Below are positions 1-13,133 of a DNA stretch of 64,000 nucleotides, piece by piece. The position numbers were made by a program, and so were the translations under genes. Below the pieces are notes generated by a model. The model was not told the DNA's origin. It ran no database searches and worked only from the letters and a program-made list of their open reading frames with translations. Position 1 is the first letter of the stretch, and each line of letters starts with the position of its first letter. The stretch is from contig WTBR01000085.1 of assembly GCA_013138975.1 (NCBI GenBank), forward strand, positions 1-64,000, given 5' to 3'. This DNA is from Bacteroidales bacterium. GTDB lineage: Bacteria; Bacteroidota; Bacteroidia; Bacteroidales; UBA12077.

Positions 1-118
1 ATGGCTTCTTTCAGATTCCAAATCGCTCTGGACACCCTTGCCAATTGCTAATGTTTCCTATCAACTCGGCACATGCAGAAACTTGCATTCTGCCAGCTTA
101 TTACCATGCCCGACATAC
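1..118 (-). mobile_element. 5' end (domain I) of a group II intron, probably bacterial class C; continues beyond the left window edge
   Basis: Minus strand reads GTATGTCGGGCATGG...AACATTAGCAATTGGCAAGGGTGTCCAGAGCGATTTGGAATCTGAAAGAAGCC, closely resembling the 5' region of group IIC introns (GTGTGCCCGGCATGG...AACAGTTAGCCTAACGCAAGGGTGTCCGTGGCGACATGGAATCTGAAGGAAGC as recalled for Oceanobacillus iheyensis); lies directly after a terminator T-tract. Confidence 0.8.
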
Positions 119-151
119 AAAAAAGGGTGAATCAATTGATTCACCCTTTTT
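119..151 (-). terminator. Rho-independent terminator of the rpoBC operon / DUF3467 gene
   Basis: Perfect palindrome aaaaagggtgaatcaa|ttgattcacccttttt followed on the minus strand by T6. Confidence 0.9.
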
Positions 152-168
152 CTATTATTATAAATTAT

Positions 169-492
169 CTAAGCTTGTGCAGTAGGTCCACCAAAGTTCA
201 TTGGCATCATTGGACCACCACCTTCTGATTTTCTAATAGGACCATGCAATTTTTCGTATTTATCAACATTGTCTTGCAATGCACTTAAAAAACGTTTTGC
301 ATGCTCAGGCGTTAAAATAATTCTAGATTTAACTTCTGCTTTTGGAACACCTGGCATAACTCTAACAAAATCAAGAACAAACTCTGCGCTTGAATGAGTA
401 ATTACTGCTAAATTGGAATAAACACCTTGAGCAATATCCTCTTTCAAATCAATATTTATTTGACCTTTTTGTTGTTTTTTATTATCATCCAT
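169..492 (-). CDS. DUF3467 domain-containing protein
   Basis: 107 aa ORF; NLAVITHSSAEFVLDFVRVMPGVPKAEVKSRIILTPEHAKRFLSALQDNVDKYE is typical of DUF3467; directly downstream of rpoC. Confidence 0.85.
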   Translation of the reverse strand: MDDNKKQQKGQINIDLKEDIAQGVYSNLAVITHSSAEFVLDFVRVMPGVPKAEVKSRIILTPEHAKRFLSALQDNVDKYEKLHGPIRKSEGGGPMMPMNFGGPTAQA

Positions 493-517
493 AGTGATGT
501 TCTTTTTTTAATAATTA

Positions 518-3500
518 TTATTTTTCTTTTGCAGACATAAGATTATCATATTCTTCACGAGAACCAACAACAATCTTTTCATATTCACGTAATCCAGTAC
601 CTGCAGGAATTTTATGTCCAACAATAACGTTTTCTTTTAATCCTTCAAGTCCATCAATTTTTCCATTAATAGCTGCTTCATTTAAAACTTTTGTAGTTTC
701 CTGGAAGGACGCTGCAGACATAAAACTTTTTGTTTGAAGAGCTGATTTTGTAATACCCTGTAAAACCTGACTTGATGTTGCAGGAACAGCATCTCTTGCT
801 TCAATTATTTTTAAATCTTTACGCTTAAGAACAGAATTTTCATCTCTTAATTTTCTTGCATTAACAATTTGTCCAGCTTTAAAAACCTGAGAATCGCCTG
901 GGTCAACAATGACACTCTTGTCATATATCCAATCGTTTTCGTTCATAAATCCCCATTTATCAACAACTTGTTTTTCAAGGAATTTTGTATCTCCTGGATC
1001 TTCAATTATAACTTTACGCATCATTTGACGAACAATAACCTCAAAGTGCTTATCATTAATTTTCACACCCTGTAAACGGTATACTTCCTGTACTTCGTTA
1101 ACAATATATTCCTGAACCTTGGTAGGTCCTTTAATAGCTAATATATCTGATGGTGTAATTGCTCCATCTGACAATGGAATACCTGCTTTTACGTAATCAT
1201 TTTCTTGAACAAGAATTTGTTTTGATAAAGAAACAAGATATTTTTTAACTTCTCCTGTTTTAGAAGTAACAATAATTTCTCTGTTACCACGCTTAATTTT
1301 ACCAAATGCAATTTCTCCATCAATCTCAGAAACAACAGCCGGATTTGAAGGATTTCTTGCTTCAAATAATTCTGTTACTCGAGGTAAACCACCAGTAATA
1401 TCACCAGATTTACCTACAGCTCTAGGAATTTTAGCTAAGATTTCGCCTGGTTTAACTGCCTGTCCGTCCTCAATACTCATATGTGCACCAACAGGTAAAT
1501 TATATGTTTTAATAACTTCACCATCAGCACTAACTAATTTCGCATTTGGATTCTTTTTCTTATCTCTGGTTTCAATAATTACTTTTTCTCTAAAACCTGT
1601 TTGTTCGTCGGATTCTTCTTTAAAAGTAATACCTTCGATAACATTATCAAAAATTAGTTTCCCTTCTGCTTCAGAAATAATTAAAGCATTGTAAGGATCC
1701 CACTCACAAATTACTGTATCCTTTTTAACTTCTTTACCTTCTTTAATATACAACTTAGATCCATATGGAATGTTATGTGTAGAAAGTACAATTCCAGTAT
1801 TTTTATCTACAATACGCATTTCTGCAAGACGGCTGATAACAATATTTACTTTTTTACCATCTTCTTCTACTTTTGTAACTACACGTAGTTCCTCAATTTC
1901 AACTACACCATCATATTTTGCGACAACACCAGAGTCGGCAGCAATATTAGAAGCTGTACCCCCAACGTGGAATGTTCTTAATGTTAACTGTGTTCCCGGC
2001 TCTCCAATTGATTGAGCAGCAATAACTCCTACGGCCTCTCCTTTTTGAACCATTTTACCGGTTGCAAGGTTTCTTCCATAACATTTAGTACATACTCCTT
2101 GTTTAGACTCACAAGTTAATACTGACCTTATTTCAACCTGTTCAATTGGTGACTCTTCTATTTCCTTCCCAATTTCTTCAGTAATTTCTATTCCATTTCC
2201 AACAATTAGCTCACCTGATAATGGATGATATATATCATGAACAGTAGTACGTCCTAATATTCTTTCATATAATGTTTCAACCATTTCTTCGTTTTTCTTA
2301 ATTGCTGTTGCAATCAATCCTCTTAACGTACCACAATCTTCATCTTGTATAATTACATCTTGTGAAACATCAACTAAACGACGAGTTAAATAACCTGCAT
2401 CAGCTGTTTTTAATGCTGTATCGGCCAAACCTTTACGAGCACCGTGAGTAGATATAAAATACTCAAGTACTGATAATCCTTCTTTAAAGTTAGAAAGAAT
2501 TGGATTCTCAATAATTTCAGAACCAGAAGCACCAGACTTTTGTGGTTTTGCCATCAATCCCCTCATTCCTGACAACTGACGAATCTGTTCTTTAGATCCC
2601 CTCGCACCTGAGTCTAACATCATATAAACTGAATTAAACCCTTGATTATCTGTCGATAATTTCGTCATCAATGTTTGAGTTAATTTCGCATTAATATGTG
2701 TCCATATATCAATAATTTGATTATAACGTTCGTTGTTTGTAATGAAACCCATATTATAGTTATTCAATACTTCTTCAACTTGCGCATAACCATCATTTAC
2801 TAATTCTTCTTTTTCTTTAGGAATAATTACATCATCAAGATTAAATGATAATCCTCCTTTAAATGCAGTCTGGTAACCAAGATGCTTAATATCATCTAGG
2901 AAATTAGCGGTAACATCCGTACCTGTATTCTTAAGTATATTACCAATAATATCTCTTAATGATTTCTTTGTTAACAATTCGTTTATATAACCTACTTCTT
3001 TTGGTACAAACTCATTAAAAATTACACGTCCTACGGTTGTTTCAATCATGCGAATAACAGGCTTCCCATCAACTACATCATGTGTTTTAACCTTTATGCT
3101 TGCATGCATTGCAGCAGCACCTTCATTATATGCAATTGTAACTTCTTCTGGAGAATAAAATGTTAAACCTTCACCTTTTACTCCTGCTCTTTGTTTTGTA
3201 ATATAATATAAACCCAATACCATATCCTGAGAAGGAACAGTAACAGGTGCTCCATTTGCAGGATTTAAAATATTATGAGAAGCAAGCATTAGCATTTGCG
3301 CTTCTAAAATAGCGGCATTACCTAAAGGTAAGTGAACTGCCATTTGATCACCATCAAAGTCGGCATTAAATGCAGTACAAACAAGTGGATGTAATTGAAT
3401 TGCTTTACCTTCAATTAATTTAGGCTGAAACGATTGAATACCTAAACGGTGCAATGTTGGAGCACGGTTAAGCATTACAGGATGCCCTTTAAGAATATTT

Positions 3501-4774
3501 TCCAAAATATCCCATACTACCGGATCTTTTCTATCAACAATTTTCTTTGCTGACTTAACAGTTTTTACAATACCTCTTTCAATTAATTTTCTAATAATAA
3601 AAGGTTTGTAAAGCTCCGCAGCCATATCTTTTGGAATACCACATTCATGCATTTTTAATTCTGGACCAACAACAATTACCGAACGAGCAGAATAGTCTAC
3701 ACGTTTACCAAGTAAATTCTGGCGGAATCGTCCTTGTTTTCCTTTTAAACTATCACTTAATGATTTTAAAGCTCTATTTGAATCTGTTTTAACAGCATTT
3801 GATTTTCTTGAATTATCAAATAATGAATCAACAGCTTCTTGTAACATACGTTTTTCATTACGTAAAATTACTTCTGGAGCTTTTATTTCAATTAGACGTT
3901 TAAGTCTGTTGTTTCTTATAATAACTCTTCTGTAAAGATCATTTAAATCAGATGTTGCAAAACGACCACCATCAAGAGGTACAAGAGGACGTAATTCAGG
4001 TGGAATTACTGGTACAACTTTTACTACCATCCATTCCGGTCTGTTTATTCCTTTTGAAGCTCTAAATGCTTCAACAACACGCAATCTTTTTAAAGCTTCA
4101 TTTTTTCGTTGCTGAGAAGTCTCAGTATTTGCTTTGTGACGAAGCGAATAAGACATTTCATCTAAATCTAATCTTCCTAACAATTTGAAAAGAGCATCTG
4201 CTCCCATATCAGCAATAAATTTATTCGGATCAGAATCATCTAAGTACTGATTTTCTTTCGGCAGTGACTCTAATATATCAAGATATTCTTCTTCAGTTAA
4301 AAAATCTAAGTATTTAACTCCTTCTTCTGCTTTAATACCTGGATTTATTACAACATATCTCTCATAATAAATTATAGTATCAAGTTTTTTTGTTGGTAAT
4401 CCAATAAGGTACCCAATTTTATTTGGTAATGATTTAAAATACCAAATATGTGCTACAGGAACAACTAATGAAATATGCCCCATTCTTTCACGACGCACCT
4501 TCTTTTCTGTAACTTCAACTCCACAACGGTCGCAAACAATTCCTTTATATCTGATTCGTTTGTATTTTCCGCAATGACATTCATAATCTTTAACAGGACC
4601 AAATATCCTTTCACAGAACAAACCATCGCGTTCTGGCTTGTATGTTCTATAATTAATTGTCTCAGGCTTCAAAACTTCCCCACTTGAACTTTCAAGAATT
4701 TCTTCTGGAGAAGCTAAACCTATAGAGATTTTTGTAAAATTGCTCTTTACCTTATTATCTCTTCTGAATGACAT
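518..4774 (-). CDS. rpoC: DNA-directed RNA polymerase subunit beta'
   Basis: 1418 aa; [12 protein letters not shown] catalytic motif, [23 protein letters not shown] zinc site. Confidence 0.99.
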   Translation of the reverse strand: MSFRRDNKVKSNFTKISIGLASPEEILESSSGEVLKPETINYRTYKPERDGLFCERIFGPVKDYECHCGKYKRIRYKGIVCDRCGVEVTEKKVRRERMGHISLVVPVAHIWYFKSLPNKIGYLIGLPTKKLDTIIYYERYVVINPGIKAEEGVKYLDFLTEEEYLDILESLPKENQYLDDSDPNKFIADMGADALFKLLGRLDLDEMSYSLRHKANTETSQQRKNEALKRLRVVEAFRASKGINRPEWMVVKVVPVIPPELRPLVPLDGGRFATSDLNDLYRRVIIRNNRLKRLIEIKAPEVILRNEKRMLQEAVDSLFDNSRKSNAVKTDSNRALKSLSDSLKGKQGRFRQNLLGKRVDYSARSVIVVGPELKMHECGIPKDMAAELYKPFIIRKLIERGIVKTVKSAKKIVDRKDPVVWDILENILKGHPVMLNRAPTLHRLGIQSFQPKLIEGKAIQLHPLVCTAFNADFDGDQMAVHLPLGNAAILEAQMLMLASHNILNPANGAPVTVPSQDMVLGLYYITKQRAGVKGEGLTFYSPEEVTIAYNEGAAAMHASIKVKTHDVVDGKPVIRMIETTVGRVIFNEFVPKEVGYINELLTKKSLRDIIGNILKNTGTDVTANFLDDIKHLGYQTAFKGGLSFNLDDVIIPKEKEELVNDGYAQVEEVLNNYNMGFITNNERYNQIIDIWTHINAKLTQTLMTKLSTDNQGFNSVYMMLDSGARGSKEQIRQLSGMRGLMAKPQKSGASGSEIIENPILSNFKEGLSVLEYFISTHGARKGLADTALKTADAGYLTRRLVDVSQDVIIQDEDCGTLRGLIATAIKKNEEMVETLYERILGRTTVHDIYHPLSGELIVGNGIEITEEIGKEIEESPIEQVEIRSVLTCESKQGVCTKCYGRNLATGKMVQKGEAVGVIAAQSIGEPGTQLTLRTFHVGGTASNIAADSGVVAKYDGVVEIEELRVVTKVEEDGKKVNIVISRLAEMRIVDKNTGIVLSTHNIPYGSKLYIKEGKEVKKDTVICEWDPYNALIISEAEGKLIFDNVIEGITFKEESDEQTGFREKVIIETRDKKKNPNAKLVSADGEVIKTYNLPVGAHMSIEDGQAVKPGEILAKIPRAVGKSGDITGGLPRVTELFEARNPSNPAVVSEIDGEIAFGKIKRGNREIIVTSKTGEVKKYLVSLSKQILVQENDYVKAGIPLSDGAITPSDILAIKGPTKVQEYIVNEVQEVYRLQGVKINDKHFEVIVRQMMRKVIIEDPGDTKFLEKQVVDKWGFMNENDWIYDKSVIVDPGDSQVFKAGQIVNARKLRDENSVLKRKDLKIIEARDAVPATSSQVLQGITKSALQTKSFMSAASFQETTKVLNEAAINGKIDGLEGLKENVIVGHKIPAGTGLREYEKIVVGSREEYDNLMSAKEK

Positions 4775-4817
4775 ATTGATGTATATTAAATATGTAAGTA
4801 AAAATAAATTTCATAAG

Positions 4818-4842
4818 GATGTTGGGGATTTCCCAACATCCA
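4818..4842 (-). other. Hairpin in rpoB-rpoC intergenic region
   Basis: GGATGTTGGG...CCCAACATCC perfect 10-bp arms; no strong T-run afterwards. Confidence 0.6.
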
Positions 4843-4853
4843 TCTTATATTTG

Positions 4854-7800
4854 TTAGTCGAGATTCACACTTAGTCCTAAACCTCTCAACTCATGTAACA
4901 ATACATTAAGAGATTCTGGGATACCAGGCATTGGCATTGCTTCTCCTTTTACAATAGCTTCATAAGTTCTTGCTCTACCATTAACATCATCAGATTTAAC
5001 AGTTAAGATTTCCTGAAGAATATTTGATGCCCCAAATGCTTCCAGAGCCCATACTTCCATCTCTCCAAAACGCTGACCACCAAACTGAGCTTTACCTCCA
5101 AGTGGTTGCTGAGTGATTAATGAATATGGTCCAATTGAACGAGCATGCATTTTATCTTCAACCATATGACCTAGTTTAAGCATATAGATTACTCCAACAG
5201 TTGCAGGTTGGTGGAATTTTTCTCCAGTTCCTCCGTCATACAAATATGCTTTACCATATGCTGGCACTCCAGCCTTATCAGTATATTCAGTAATCTGTTC
5301 TAAAGTTGCACCATCAAAAATTGGGGTTGCAAATTTCAATCCTAATTTAAGACCTGCCCAACCCAAAACTGATTCATAAATCTGACCTAAGTTCATCCTT
5401 GAAGGAACACCTAGTGGATTAAGTACAATATCAACCGGAGTTCCATCTTCTAAGAATGGCATATCTTCTACACGTACAATTCTGGCAACAATACCCTTAT
5501 TTCCGTGTCGACCAGCCATTTTATCACCAACAGTAACTTTACGTTTTTTAGCAATATAGACTTTTGCCATTTGTATAATTCCAGTTGGAAGTTCATCTCC
5601 GATACTTACATTATACTTTTTACGTTTCAAGTGAGAATCAGTCTCTTTACGTTTTATTGTATAATTATGCAACAACTTCTTGATAATCTCATTCTTAGCT
5701 TTATCTGTTGTCCACTTATTAGCATTTACATTTAGATAATCTAAATCTTGTAACATTTTAATAGTAAACTTCGTTCCCTTAGGAATAATATCAACATTAT
5801 AAAAATCTTTAACACCTTGAGAAGTTTTTCCATTAACAAGAATAAAAAGCTTATCAACCAATTTTTGTGTTAATTGATCTACTTTAAAATCAAATTCTTT
5901 ATCTATAGCTTCTAATTCAACCTTATCAGTATTTTTCGATTTCTTGTCTTTCAATGCTCTTGAGAACAATTTTTTATTGACAACAACACCTTTCAAAGAA
6001 GGTGATGCTTTAAGAGAAGCATCTTTAACATCTCCTGCTTTATCTCCAAAAATTGCCCTTAAAAGTTTTTCTTCCGGCGATGGATCAGATTCTCCTTTTG
6101 GAGTTATTTTACCAATTAAAATATCACCAGGTTTAACATGAGCACCAATTCTGATTAATCCATTTTCGTCAAGATCTTTAGTAGCTTCTTCACTAACATT
6201 TGGAATATCAGCAGTTAGTTCCTCCAAACCACGCTTTGTATCTCTAACTTCAAGAGTATATTCATCAATATGAATTGATGTAAATACATCATTTTTAACA
6301 ACATTTTCAGAAATTACAATTGCATCCTCAAAGTTATAACCTTTCCAAGGCATAAAAGCAACCTTTAGGTTACGTCCTAAAGCTAACTCTCCTTTTTCAG
6401 TACCATAACCTTCAGTTAAAATCTGACCTTTAACAACGTCATTACCTTTTTTTACAATAGGTCTTAAATTAATACATGTATTCTGATTTGTTTTAGCAAA
6501 TTTAGGAAGTTTATATCGCTTGATATCATCATCAAAACTAATAAACTTTTCCTCTTCGCTTCTATCATATCTAATTACAATCTCTTCTGCATCAACATAT
6601 TCAACTACACCAGCACCTTCAGCAACTACTTGTATTCTTGCATCGCTAATAACATGTTCTTCTAAACCTGTTCCTACGATTGGAGCTTGTGGCTGTAACA
6701 AAGGAACTGCCTGACGCATCATATTAGATCCCATTAAGGCACGGTTTGCATCATCATGTTCTAAGAACGGAATTAATGAGGCTGCAATAGATGCAATCTG
6801 ATTAGGTGCTACATCCATTAATATAACTTCCTCAGGTGTTGCAAGCGGGTAATCTGCGTCTAATCTAGTCTTAATTCTTGAATTTATAAACTTACCATCA
6901 TCAGCAATTGGTGCATTAGCCTGTGCTATAATTATTCCTTCTTCTTCTTCTGCACTTAAGTAAGTAACAGAATCATCATCTAAACCAACTTTTCCATCAG
7001 CAACTTTCCGGTAAGGAGTTTCAATAAACCCGAGTTTATTTATTTTTGCAAATACACATAAAGATGAAATAAGACCAATGTTTGGTCCCTCAGGGGTTTC
7101 AATTGGACATAATCTTCCGTAATGTGTATAATGAACATCTCTTACTTCAAAACCAGCTCTTTCTCGAGATAAACCGCCAGGTCCTAATGCCGACATACGA
7201 CGTTTATGAGTCATTTCACCAAGAGGGTTGGTTTGATCCATAAATTGAGATAACTGATTTGTTCCAAAAAACGAGTTAATTACTGATGATAGTGTTTTTG
7301 AATTAATTAAATCAATTGGAGTAAATACTTCATTATCTCTAACATTCATTCGTTCACGTATTGTTCGTGCCATACGTGCTAAACCTACACCAAATTGATT
7401 TGATAATTGTTCACCTACTGTACGTACTCTACGATTACTTAAGTGATCAATATCATCAACATCAGTTTTTGAGTTAATTAACTCAATTAAATATTTAATA
7501 ATTTGAATAATATCATCCTTAGTAAGAACCTTTGTATCAACCGGCGTTTCAAGTTTAAGTTTTTTATTTAACCTGAATCGACCAACATCCCCAAGATCAT
7601 ACCTTTTATCTGAGAAAAATAATTTGTCAATTACGTCACGAGCTGTAGCTTCGTCTGGTGGCTCTGAATTACGCAATTGTCTATAGATATGCAACACAGC
7701 CTCTTTTTCTGAATTACATGGATCTTTTTGTAAAGTATTATAGATAATTGCAAAATCTGTTAAATTCTGGTCTTCTTTATGAAGTAGAATAGTTTTAGCA

Positions 7801-8666
7801 CCAGAATCTACAATTTGATCAACATGATCATTTTCTATAACCGTTTCACGATCAATTATCACTTCGTTTCTTTCAATAGAAACAACTTCTCCTGTATCTT
7901 CGTCAACAAAATCTTCAACCCACGATTTAAGAACACGTGCTGCTAATTTTCGTCCAACGTATTTTTTCAATCCTGATTTAGAAACTTTTATTTCATCAGC
8001 TAAATTGAAAATTTCAAGAATATCTTTATCACTTTCGTAACCTATTGCTCTTAAAAGTGTGGTAACTGGTAATTTCTTTTTACGATCGATATATGCATAC
8101 ATGACGCTATTAATGTCAGTTGCAAATTCGATCCAAGAACCACGGAAAGGAATTATTCTAGCTGAATATAATTTTGTTCCATTTGCATGTAAACTCTGAC
8201 CAAAGAAAACACCTGGAGAACGATGTAATTGTGATACAATAACACGTTCTGCACCATTAATCACAAATGTTCCTCTGTCCGTCATATATGGAACTGTTCC
8301 AAGATATACATCTTGAATTACTGTATCGAAATCCTCATGTTCAGGATCAGTACAATACAGTTTAAGTTTCGCTTTTAACGGTACACTATAAGTTAATCCT
8401 CTTTCAACACATTCTTCAATTGAATATCTAGCTGGATCAATATAATAATCGATAAATTCTAAAACAAAATTATTACGAGTATCAGTGATTGGAAAATTAT
8501 CACTAAATACTTGATGTAATCCTTCTTTTCTTCGTTCGTCCGCTGTGGAATTCTGTTGAAAAAAGTCTTGATAAGACTTTAACTGTACTTCGAGAAAATC
8601 AGGGTATTCTAACTGATTTTTTGCTGAAGCGAAACTAATTCTTTTATTTAATACATTTGAAGCCAT
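4854..8666 (-). CDS. rpoB: DNA-directed RNA polymerase subunit beta
   Basis: 1270 aa; [39 protein letters not shown]. Confidence 0.99.
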   Translation of the reverse strand: MASNVLNKRISFASAKNQLEYPDFLEVQLKSYQDFFQQNSTADERRKEGLHQVFSDNFPITDTRNNFVLEFIDYYIDPARYSIEECVERGLTYSVPLKAKLKLYCTDPEHEDFDTVIQDVYLGTVPYMTDRGTFVINGAERVIVSQLHRSPGVFFGQSLHANGTKLYSARIIPFRGSWIEFATDINSVMYAYIDRKKKLPVTTLLRAIGYESDKDILEIFNLADEIKVSKSGLKKYVGRKLAARVLKSWVEDFVDEDTGEVVSIERNEVIIDRETVIENDHVDQIVDSGAKTILLHKEDQNLTDFAIIYNTLQKDPCNSEKEAVLHIYRQLRNSEPPDEATARDVIDKLFFSDKRYDLGDVGRFRLNKKLKLETPVDTKVLTKDDIIQIIKYLIELINSKTDVDDIDHLSNRRVRTVGEQLSNQFGVGLARMARTIRERMNVRDNEVFTPIDLINSKTLSSVINSFFGTNQLSQFMDQTNPLGEMTHKRRMSALGPGGLSRERAGFEVRDVHYTHYGRLCPIETPEGPNIGLISSLCVFAKINKLGFIETPYRKVADGKVGLDDDSVTYLSAEEEEGIIIAQANAPIADDGKFINSRIKTRLDADYPLATPEEVILMDVAPNQIASIAASLIPFLEHDDANRALMGSNMMRQAVPLLQPQAPIVGTGLEEHVISDARIQVVAEGAGVVEYVDAEEIVIRYDRSEEEKFISFDDDIKRYKLPKFAKTNQNTCINLRPIVKKGNDVVKGQILTEGYGTEKGELALGRNLKVAFMPWKGYNFEDAIVISENVVKNDVFTSIHIDEYTLEVRDTKRGLEELTADIPNVSEEATKDLDENGLIRIGAHVKPGDILIGKITPKGESDPSPEEKLLRAIFGDKAGDVKDASLKASPSLKGVVVNKKLFSRALKDKKSKNTDKVELEAIDKEFDFKVDQLTQKLVDKLFILVNGKTSQGVKDFYNVDIIPKGTKFTIKMLQDLDYLNVNANKWTTDKAKNEIIKKLLHNYTIKRKETDSHLKRKKYNVSIGDELPTGIIQMAKVYIAKKRKVTVGDKMAGRHGNKGIVARIVRVEDMPFLEDGTPVDIVLNPLGVPSRMNLGQIYESVLGWAGLKLGLKFATPIFDGATLEQITEYTDKAGVPAYGKAYLYDGGTGEKFHQPATVGVIYMLKLGHMVEDKMHARSIGPYSLITQQPLGGKAQFGGQRFGEMEVWALEAFGASNILQEILTVKSDDVNGRARTYEAIVKGEAMPMPGIPESLNVLLHELRGLGLSVNLD

Positions 8667-8705
8667 GGACTATATAATTAATTGAACTCAAATACTTAAG
8701 ATAAT

Positions 8706-8743
8706 AAAAAGGCTTAGAATCCCATTCTATGAGACTCTAAACC
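8706..8743 (-). terminator. Terminator/attenuator-like hairpin between rplL and rpoB
   Basis: Minus strand GGTTTAGAGTC...GATTCTAAGCC then TTTTT: 11-bp stem with two G-U pairs and U-tract. Confidence 0.7.
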
Positions 8744-8769
8744 CTGTAAGTTAGTATGTTAGGTCAATC

Positions 8770-9141
8770 CTATTTAATTTCAACTTCTGCTCCTGCTTCT
8801 TCTAATTGTAGTTTAAGTGAATCTGCTTCTTCTTTTGATACACCCTCTTTAATTGCTTTTGGAGCACTATCAACTACTTCTTTAGCTTCTTTTAATCCTA
8901 AACCAGTTAATTCCTTAACTAATTTTACGATTTGCAATTTAGCTCCACCTGGTGCTTTTAAAACTACGTCAAATTCAGTTTGTTCAGCTTCACCAGCAGC
9001 TTCAGCTGCAGGACCAGCAACCGCAACAGCTGCAGCGGCAGGCTCAATACCATATTCATCCTTTAATATGTCTGCTAATTCATTAACCTCTTTAACAGTT
9101 AAATTAACCAATTGTTCTGCAAACGCTTTTAAATCTGCCAT
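8770..9141 (-). CDS. rplL: 50S ribosomal protein L7/L12
   Basis: 123 aa; [31 protein letters not shown]. Confidence 0.99.
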   Translation of the reverse strand: MADLKAFAEQLVNLTVKEVNELADILKDEYGIEPAAAAVAVAGPAAEAAGEAEQTEFDVVLKAPGGAKLQIVKLVKELTGLGLKEAKEVVDSAPKAIKEGVSKEEADSLKLQLEEAGAEVEIK

Positions 9142-9179
9142 TTTTTTTTATTTTTTAAAATTAAATTAATTATTCTTAT

Positions 9180-9707
9180 TTATTCGCTTTTATCTGATAG
9201 TGTCTCTAAAACACCAGCCAAGATATTATTTCCTGACTTTAATTGTGAAATTACTTTTTTCATTGGAGATTGTAATAATCCAATAAGATCACCCAGTAAC
9301 TCATCTTTAGACTTAACATTTACTAAGTTTTCTAATTGATCATCACCAATATAAACACACTCTTCAACATAAGCTGCCTTAATAAGTGGTTTTTCAAACT
9401 TCTTACGAAATTCTTTGATCAATTTAGCTGGTGAATTACCAGTCTCAGTTAACATAATAGACGTAGACCCTTTTAAAACATCGTATAACTCTTCAACTTT
9501 GTAGTCAGTTTTTTCCAATGCTCTTTTAAGAAGGGTATTTTTAACAACCACCATTTTAACCTTACTTTCAAAACACCTTCTACGCAATAAGCTTGTTGCT
9601 TCTGCGTTTAGTTCGCTTGAATCAGTCAGATAAAAATGAGGCGAATCATTTAATTGATCAACTAGGCTGTTAACTATGATATCTTTCTCTTCGCGTTTCA
9701 TAATCAA
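9180..9707 (-). CDS. rplJ: 50S ribosomal protein L10
   Basis: 175 aa L10-like, between rplA and rplL. Confidence 0.97.
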   Translation of the reverse strand: MIMKREEKDIIVNSLVDQLNDSPHFYLTDSSELNAEATSLLRRRCFESKVKMVVVKNTLLKRALEKTDYKVEELYDVLKGSTSIMLTETGNSPAKLIKEFRKKFEKPLIKAAYVEECVYIGDDQLENLVNVKSKDELLGDLIGLLQSPMKKVISQLKSGNNILAGVLETLSDKSE

Positions 9708-9732
9708 TATTTTTTACTCTAATTACTGGAAC

Positions 9733-10422
9733 TTAAAAAGATTTTGTATCTATTTTAATTCCCGGACTCATTGTGCTTGAAATATATACACTCTGTATAT
9801 ACGTACCTTTTGAAGCTGAAGGTTTTAATTTATTAACCATCCCTACAAATTCACGCACATTCTCAACTATTTTATTCGGTTCGAATGATACTTTTCCAAC
9901 AGCAGAATGAACAATACCAAATTTATCAACTTTAAAATCAATTTTACCCTTTTTAACCTCATCAACTGCTTTTCCTACTTCCATAGTAACAGTTCCTGTC
10001 TTTGGGTTTGGCATTAATCCTCTTGGCCCTAGAATTCGTCCTAGTTGTCCAACTTTAGCCATTACAGGAGGCATGGTGATGATAACATCAACATCAGTCC
10101 ATCCTTTCTTAATTTTATCAATATACTCGTCTAATCCAACGAAATCGGCTCCAGCAGCTTTAGCTTCTTCTTCCTTTTCAGGAGTACATAAAACTAATAC
10201 TTTAAATGTTTTACCAGTACCATGAGGTAAGGTTACAATACCACGAACCATTTGGTTAGATTTTTTTGGATCAATTCCTAATCGTACATCAACGTCGACA
10301 GAAGCGTCAAATTTTGTTGTTGTCACCTCTTTAACAAGTGCCGCAGCTTCTTCTAAACTGTATTGCTTGTTAATATCGATCTTTTCCTGAACGATTTTTC
10401 TATTTTTAGTAAGTTTTGTCAT
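9733..10422 (-). CDS. rplA: 50S ribosomal protein L1
   Basis: 229 aa; [20 protein letters not shown]. Confidence 0.99.
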   Translation of the reverse strand: MTKLTKNRKIVQEKIDINKQYSLEEAAALVKEVTTTKFDASVDVDVRLGIDPKKSNQMVRGIVTLPHGTGKTFKVLVLCTPEKEEEAKAAGADFVGLDEYIDKIKKGWTDVDVIITMPPVMAKVGQLGRILGPRGLMPNPKTGTVTMEVGKAVDEVKKGKIDFKVDKFGIVHSAVGKVSFEPNKIVENVREFVGMVNKLKPSASKGTYIQSVYISSTMSPGIKIDTKSF

Positions 10423-10448
10423 AACTTCTTTCGAGATATTATAGATTA

Positions 10449-10889
10449 TTAATTACCCGGGAATTCACCTTTAACAGTGATACCCATACTTCTAGCAGTA
10501 CCAGCAACCATCTTCATTGCCGATTCCACGGTAAAGGCGTTCAAATCTTTCATCTTTTCTTCAGCAATTGTTTTCACCTGATCCCAAGTAACAGAAGCTA
10601 CTTTTAATCTGTTAGACTCTGCTGATCCAGATTTAAGTTTTGCTGTTTCTAATAACTGAACAGCTACAGGAGATGTTTTTGTAACGAAATCAAATGATTT
10701 GTCACCATAAACAGTTATAATAACAGGAACAACCTTACCGGCTCTATCCTGAGTACGTGCGTTAAACTGTTTACAGAACTCCATAATATTTACACCTTTA
10801 GCACCCAACGCTGGTCCTACTGGCGGAGACGGATTCGCGGCTCCACCTTTTATTTGTAATTTAATTAATCCAGCAACTACTTTAGCCAT
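10449..10889 (-). CDS. rplK: 50S ribosomal protein L11
   Basis: 146 aa; [29 protein letters not shown]. Confidence 0.99.
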   Translation of the reverse strand: MAKVVAGLIKLQIKGGAANPSPPVGPALGAKGVNIMEFCKQFNARTQDRAGKVVPVIITVYGDKSFDFVTKTSPVAVQLLETAKLKSGSAESNRLKVASVTWDQVKTIAEEKMKDLNAFTVESAMKMVAGTARSMGITVKGEFPGN

Positions 10890-10912
10890 AATCTAAATTT
10901 GTTCTTATTAAT

Positions 10913-11458
10913 TTACTCTTTTTCAACCTGCATAAAACTTAATTCTAGTGGTGTTTTTCTTCCGAAAATCTTTACCATAACCTTAAGTTTTTTCTTCTCA
11001 TTATTTACTTCTTCGATTATTCCATTAAAACTATTAAATGGACCATCGATCACTTTTACTGTTTCACCAACAAAAAATGGAACGTTGATTTCTTCATCGC
11101 TCTCAGCAAGTTCATCGACCTTACCAAGTATACGATTAGCTTCAGACTGACGAAGAGGTGTTGGACTATCACCTTCTGACTCGAGGAAGCCAATTACATT
11201 AGGTATACCTTTCAGAATATGTGTAATTTCTCCAACTAAAGCAGCCTCAATAAGAATGTAACCCGGAAAAAAACTTCGTTCTTTACTAATTTTTTTTCCA
11301 TTCCTAATTTGGTAAACTTTTTCTGTTGGAATTAATACCTGAGAAATATACTCCTGTAAATTGAGTCGTGAAATTTCGCTCTCTATGTATTCCTTTACTC
11401 TTTTTTCTTTTCCGCCTATAGCACGGAGAACATACCATTTCTTAACAACTTCAGCCAT
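10913..11458 (-). CDS. nusG: Transcription termination/antitermination protein NusG
   Basis: 181 aa; [50 protein letters not shown]. Confidence 0.98.
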   Translation of the reverse strand: MAEVVKKWYVLRAIGGKEKRVKEYIESEISRLNLQEYISQVLIPTEKVYQIRNGKKISKERSFFPGYILIEAALVGEITHILKGIPNVIGFLESEGDSPTPLRQSEANRILGKVDELAESDEEINVPFFVGETVKVIDGPFNSFNGIIEEVNNEKKKLKVMVKIFGRKTPLELSFMQVEKE

Positions 11459-11473
11459 TTTCCGTTCCTTAAA

Positions 11474-11665
11474 TTAATAAAACATACTATAAATTAAGTC
11501 CATTAAATTTTGGAAACTATAATCCATTGCAAATATAATAAGTGCAATGATTAAGGAAGCTACCATAACAACTATTGCACTGCTTTGCAGGTCAGACCAT
11601 GTAGGCCATGATACTTTGTGTATTAGTTCGTTAAAAGCTTCTTGTAAATATAATTTAATTTTCAT
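11474..11665 (-). CDS. secE: Preprotein translocase subunit SecE
   Basis: 63 aa; EAFNELIHKVSWPTWSDLQSSAIVV, upstream of nusG. Confidence 0.95.
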   Translation of the reverse strand: MKIKLYLQEAFNELIHKVSWPTWSDLQSSAIVVMVASLIIALIIFAMDYSFQNLMDLIYSMFY

Positions 11666-11683
11666 ATTTCAACATAAATTTTG

Positions 11684-11756
11684 CACGGGAGGTAAGATTC
11701 GAACTCACGACCTTTGGTTTTGGAGACCACTGCTCTACCAACTGAGCTACGCCCGT
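11684..11756 (-). tRNA. tRNA-Trp (anticodon CCA)
   Basis: Cloverleaf on minus strand; anticodon loop CTCCAAA, T-arm GTGAGTTCGAATCTTAC; one mismatch in acceptor stem. Confidence 0.9.
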
Positions 11757-11800
11757 ATTTAAGGAGATTCAGAATTCCAAATCTCCTTTATTATATTATT

Positions 11801-12988
11801 TTAGTCCATTAATTCAGTAACCTGACCAGCACCTACTGTTCTACCACCTTCACGAATAGCAAAACGTAAACCTTGGTTTACAGCAACCGGAATAATTAAT
11901 TCAACTATAATACTTACATTATCACCTGGCATTACCATCTCTGTTCCTTCTGGTAAATAAATTTCACCAGTTACATCAAGAGTTCTAATATAGAACTGAG
12001 GACGATATTTATTATGGAAAGGAGTATGACGTCCACCTTCTTCTTTTTTCAAGATGTAAACCTCAGCTTTAAATTTAGTGTGAGGTAATATTGAACCTGG
12101 CTTAGCAAGAACCATTCCTCTTTTAATCTCATTCTTATCAACACCACGTAGTAATAACCCAACATTATCACCAGCTTCACCTCTATCAAGAATTTTACGG
12201 AACATTTCAACACCTGTACAAACAGTTTTACGAGCTTCAGCACCTAAACCAATAATCGCTAATTCGTCTCCTGTATTTACAACACCTGTTTCAATTCTAC
12301 CAGTTGCAACTGTACCACGACCTGTAATTGAGAATACATCCTCAACAGGCATCAACATTGGTTTTTCAAAATCGCGAGGAGGAACTGGAATATAACTATC
12401 AACAGCAGCCATAAGTTCCATTACTTTATCTTCCCATATAGCTTCACCGTTTAAAGCTCCTAATGCAGATCCATGAATTACAGGTGCATTATCACCATCA
12501 AATTGGTAGAAACTTAATAATTCACGAATTTCCATTTCAACTAATTCCAATAATTCTGGATCGTCTACTAAGTCAACTTTATTTATAAAAACTACCAAGT
12601 GAGGTACGTTTACCTGACGTGCTAATAAGATATGCTCTCTTGTTTGAGGCATTGGTCCATCAGTACCCGCAACCACAATAATAGCACCATCCATCTGAGC
12701 AGCACCAGTAACCATATTCTTAACATAGTCTGCGTGACCTGGACAGTCAACGTGAGCATAATGTCGTGTTTCTGTAGTGTACTCAACGTGAGCTGAGTTA
12801 ATAGTAATACCTCTTTCTTTTTCTTCTGGGGCGTTATCAATTGAATCAAAATCTCTTACTTCTGATAATCCTTTTTTAGCTAAAACCATTGTAATAGCAG
12901 CAGTAAGAGTTGTTTTACCATGATCAACGTGTCCAATAGTACCAATGTTTACATGTTCTTTGGACCTATCAAATTTTTCTTTAGCCAT
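11801..12988 (-). CDS. tuf: Elongation factor Tu
   Basis: 395 aa; [20 protein letters not shown]. Confidence 0.99.
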   Translation of the reverse strand: MAKEKFDRSKEHVNIGTIGHVDHGKTTLTAAITMVLAKKGLSEVRDFDSIDNAPEEKERGITINSAHVEYTTETRHYAHVDCPGHADYVKNMVTGAAQMDGAIIVVAGTDGPMPQTREHILLARQVNVPHLVVFINKVDLVDDPELLELVEMEIRELLSFYQFDGDNAPVIHGSALGALNGEAIWEDKVMELMAAVDSYIPVPPRDFEKPMLMPVEDVFSITGRGTVATGRIETGVVNTGDELAIIGLGAEARKTVCTGVEMFRKILDRGEAGDNVGLLLRGVDKNEIKRGMVLAKPGSILPHTKFKAEVYILKKEEGGRHTPFHNKYRPQFYIRTLDVTGEIYLPEGTEMVMPGDNVSIIVELIIPVAVNQGLRFAIREGGRTVGAGQVTELMD

Positions 12989-13052
12989 AACTCTAAATGT
13001 TAGATAATTAGATAATTTATAATAATAATAATTTAATAACTTTTCAATATCG

Positions 13053-13124
<72 letters not shown>

Positions 13125-13133
13125 AAAGATTTG

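Noticed and set aside
8756-9169. 137-aa plus-strand ORF
   Set aside because: Exactly antisense to rplL; composition follows from the complementary coding strand.
11547-11762. 71-aa plus-strand ORF
   Set aside because: Antisense to secE and tRNA-Trp; spurious.
12049-12849. Minus-strand 64- and 75-aa ORFs inside tuf
   Set aside because: Alternative frames of tuf.
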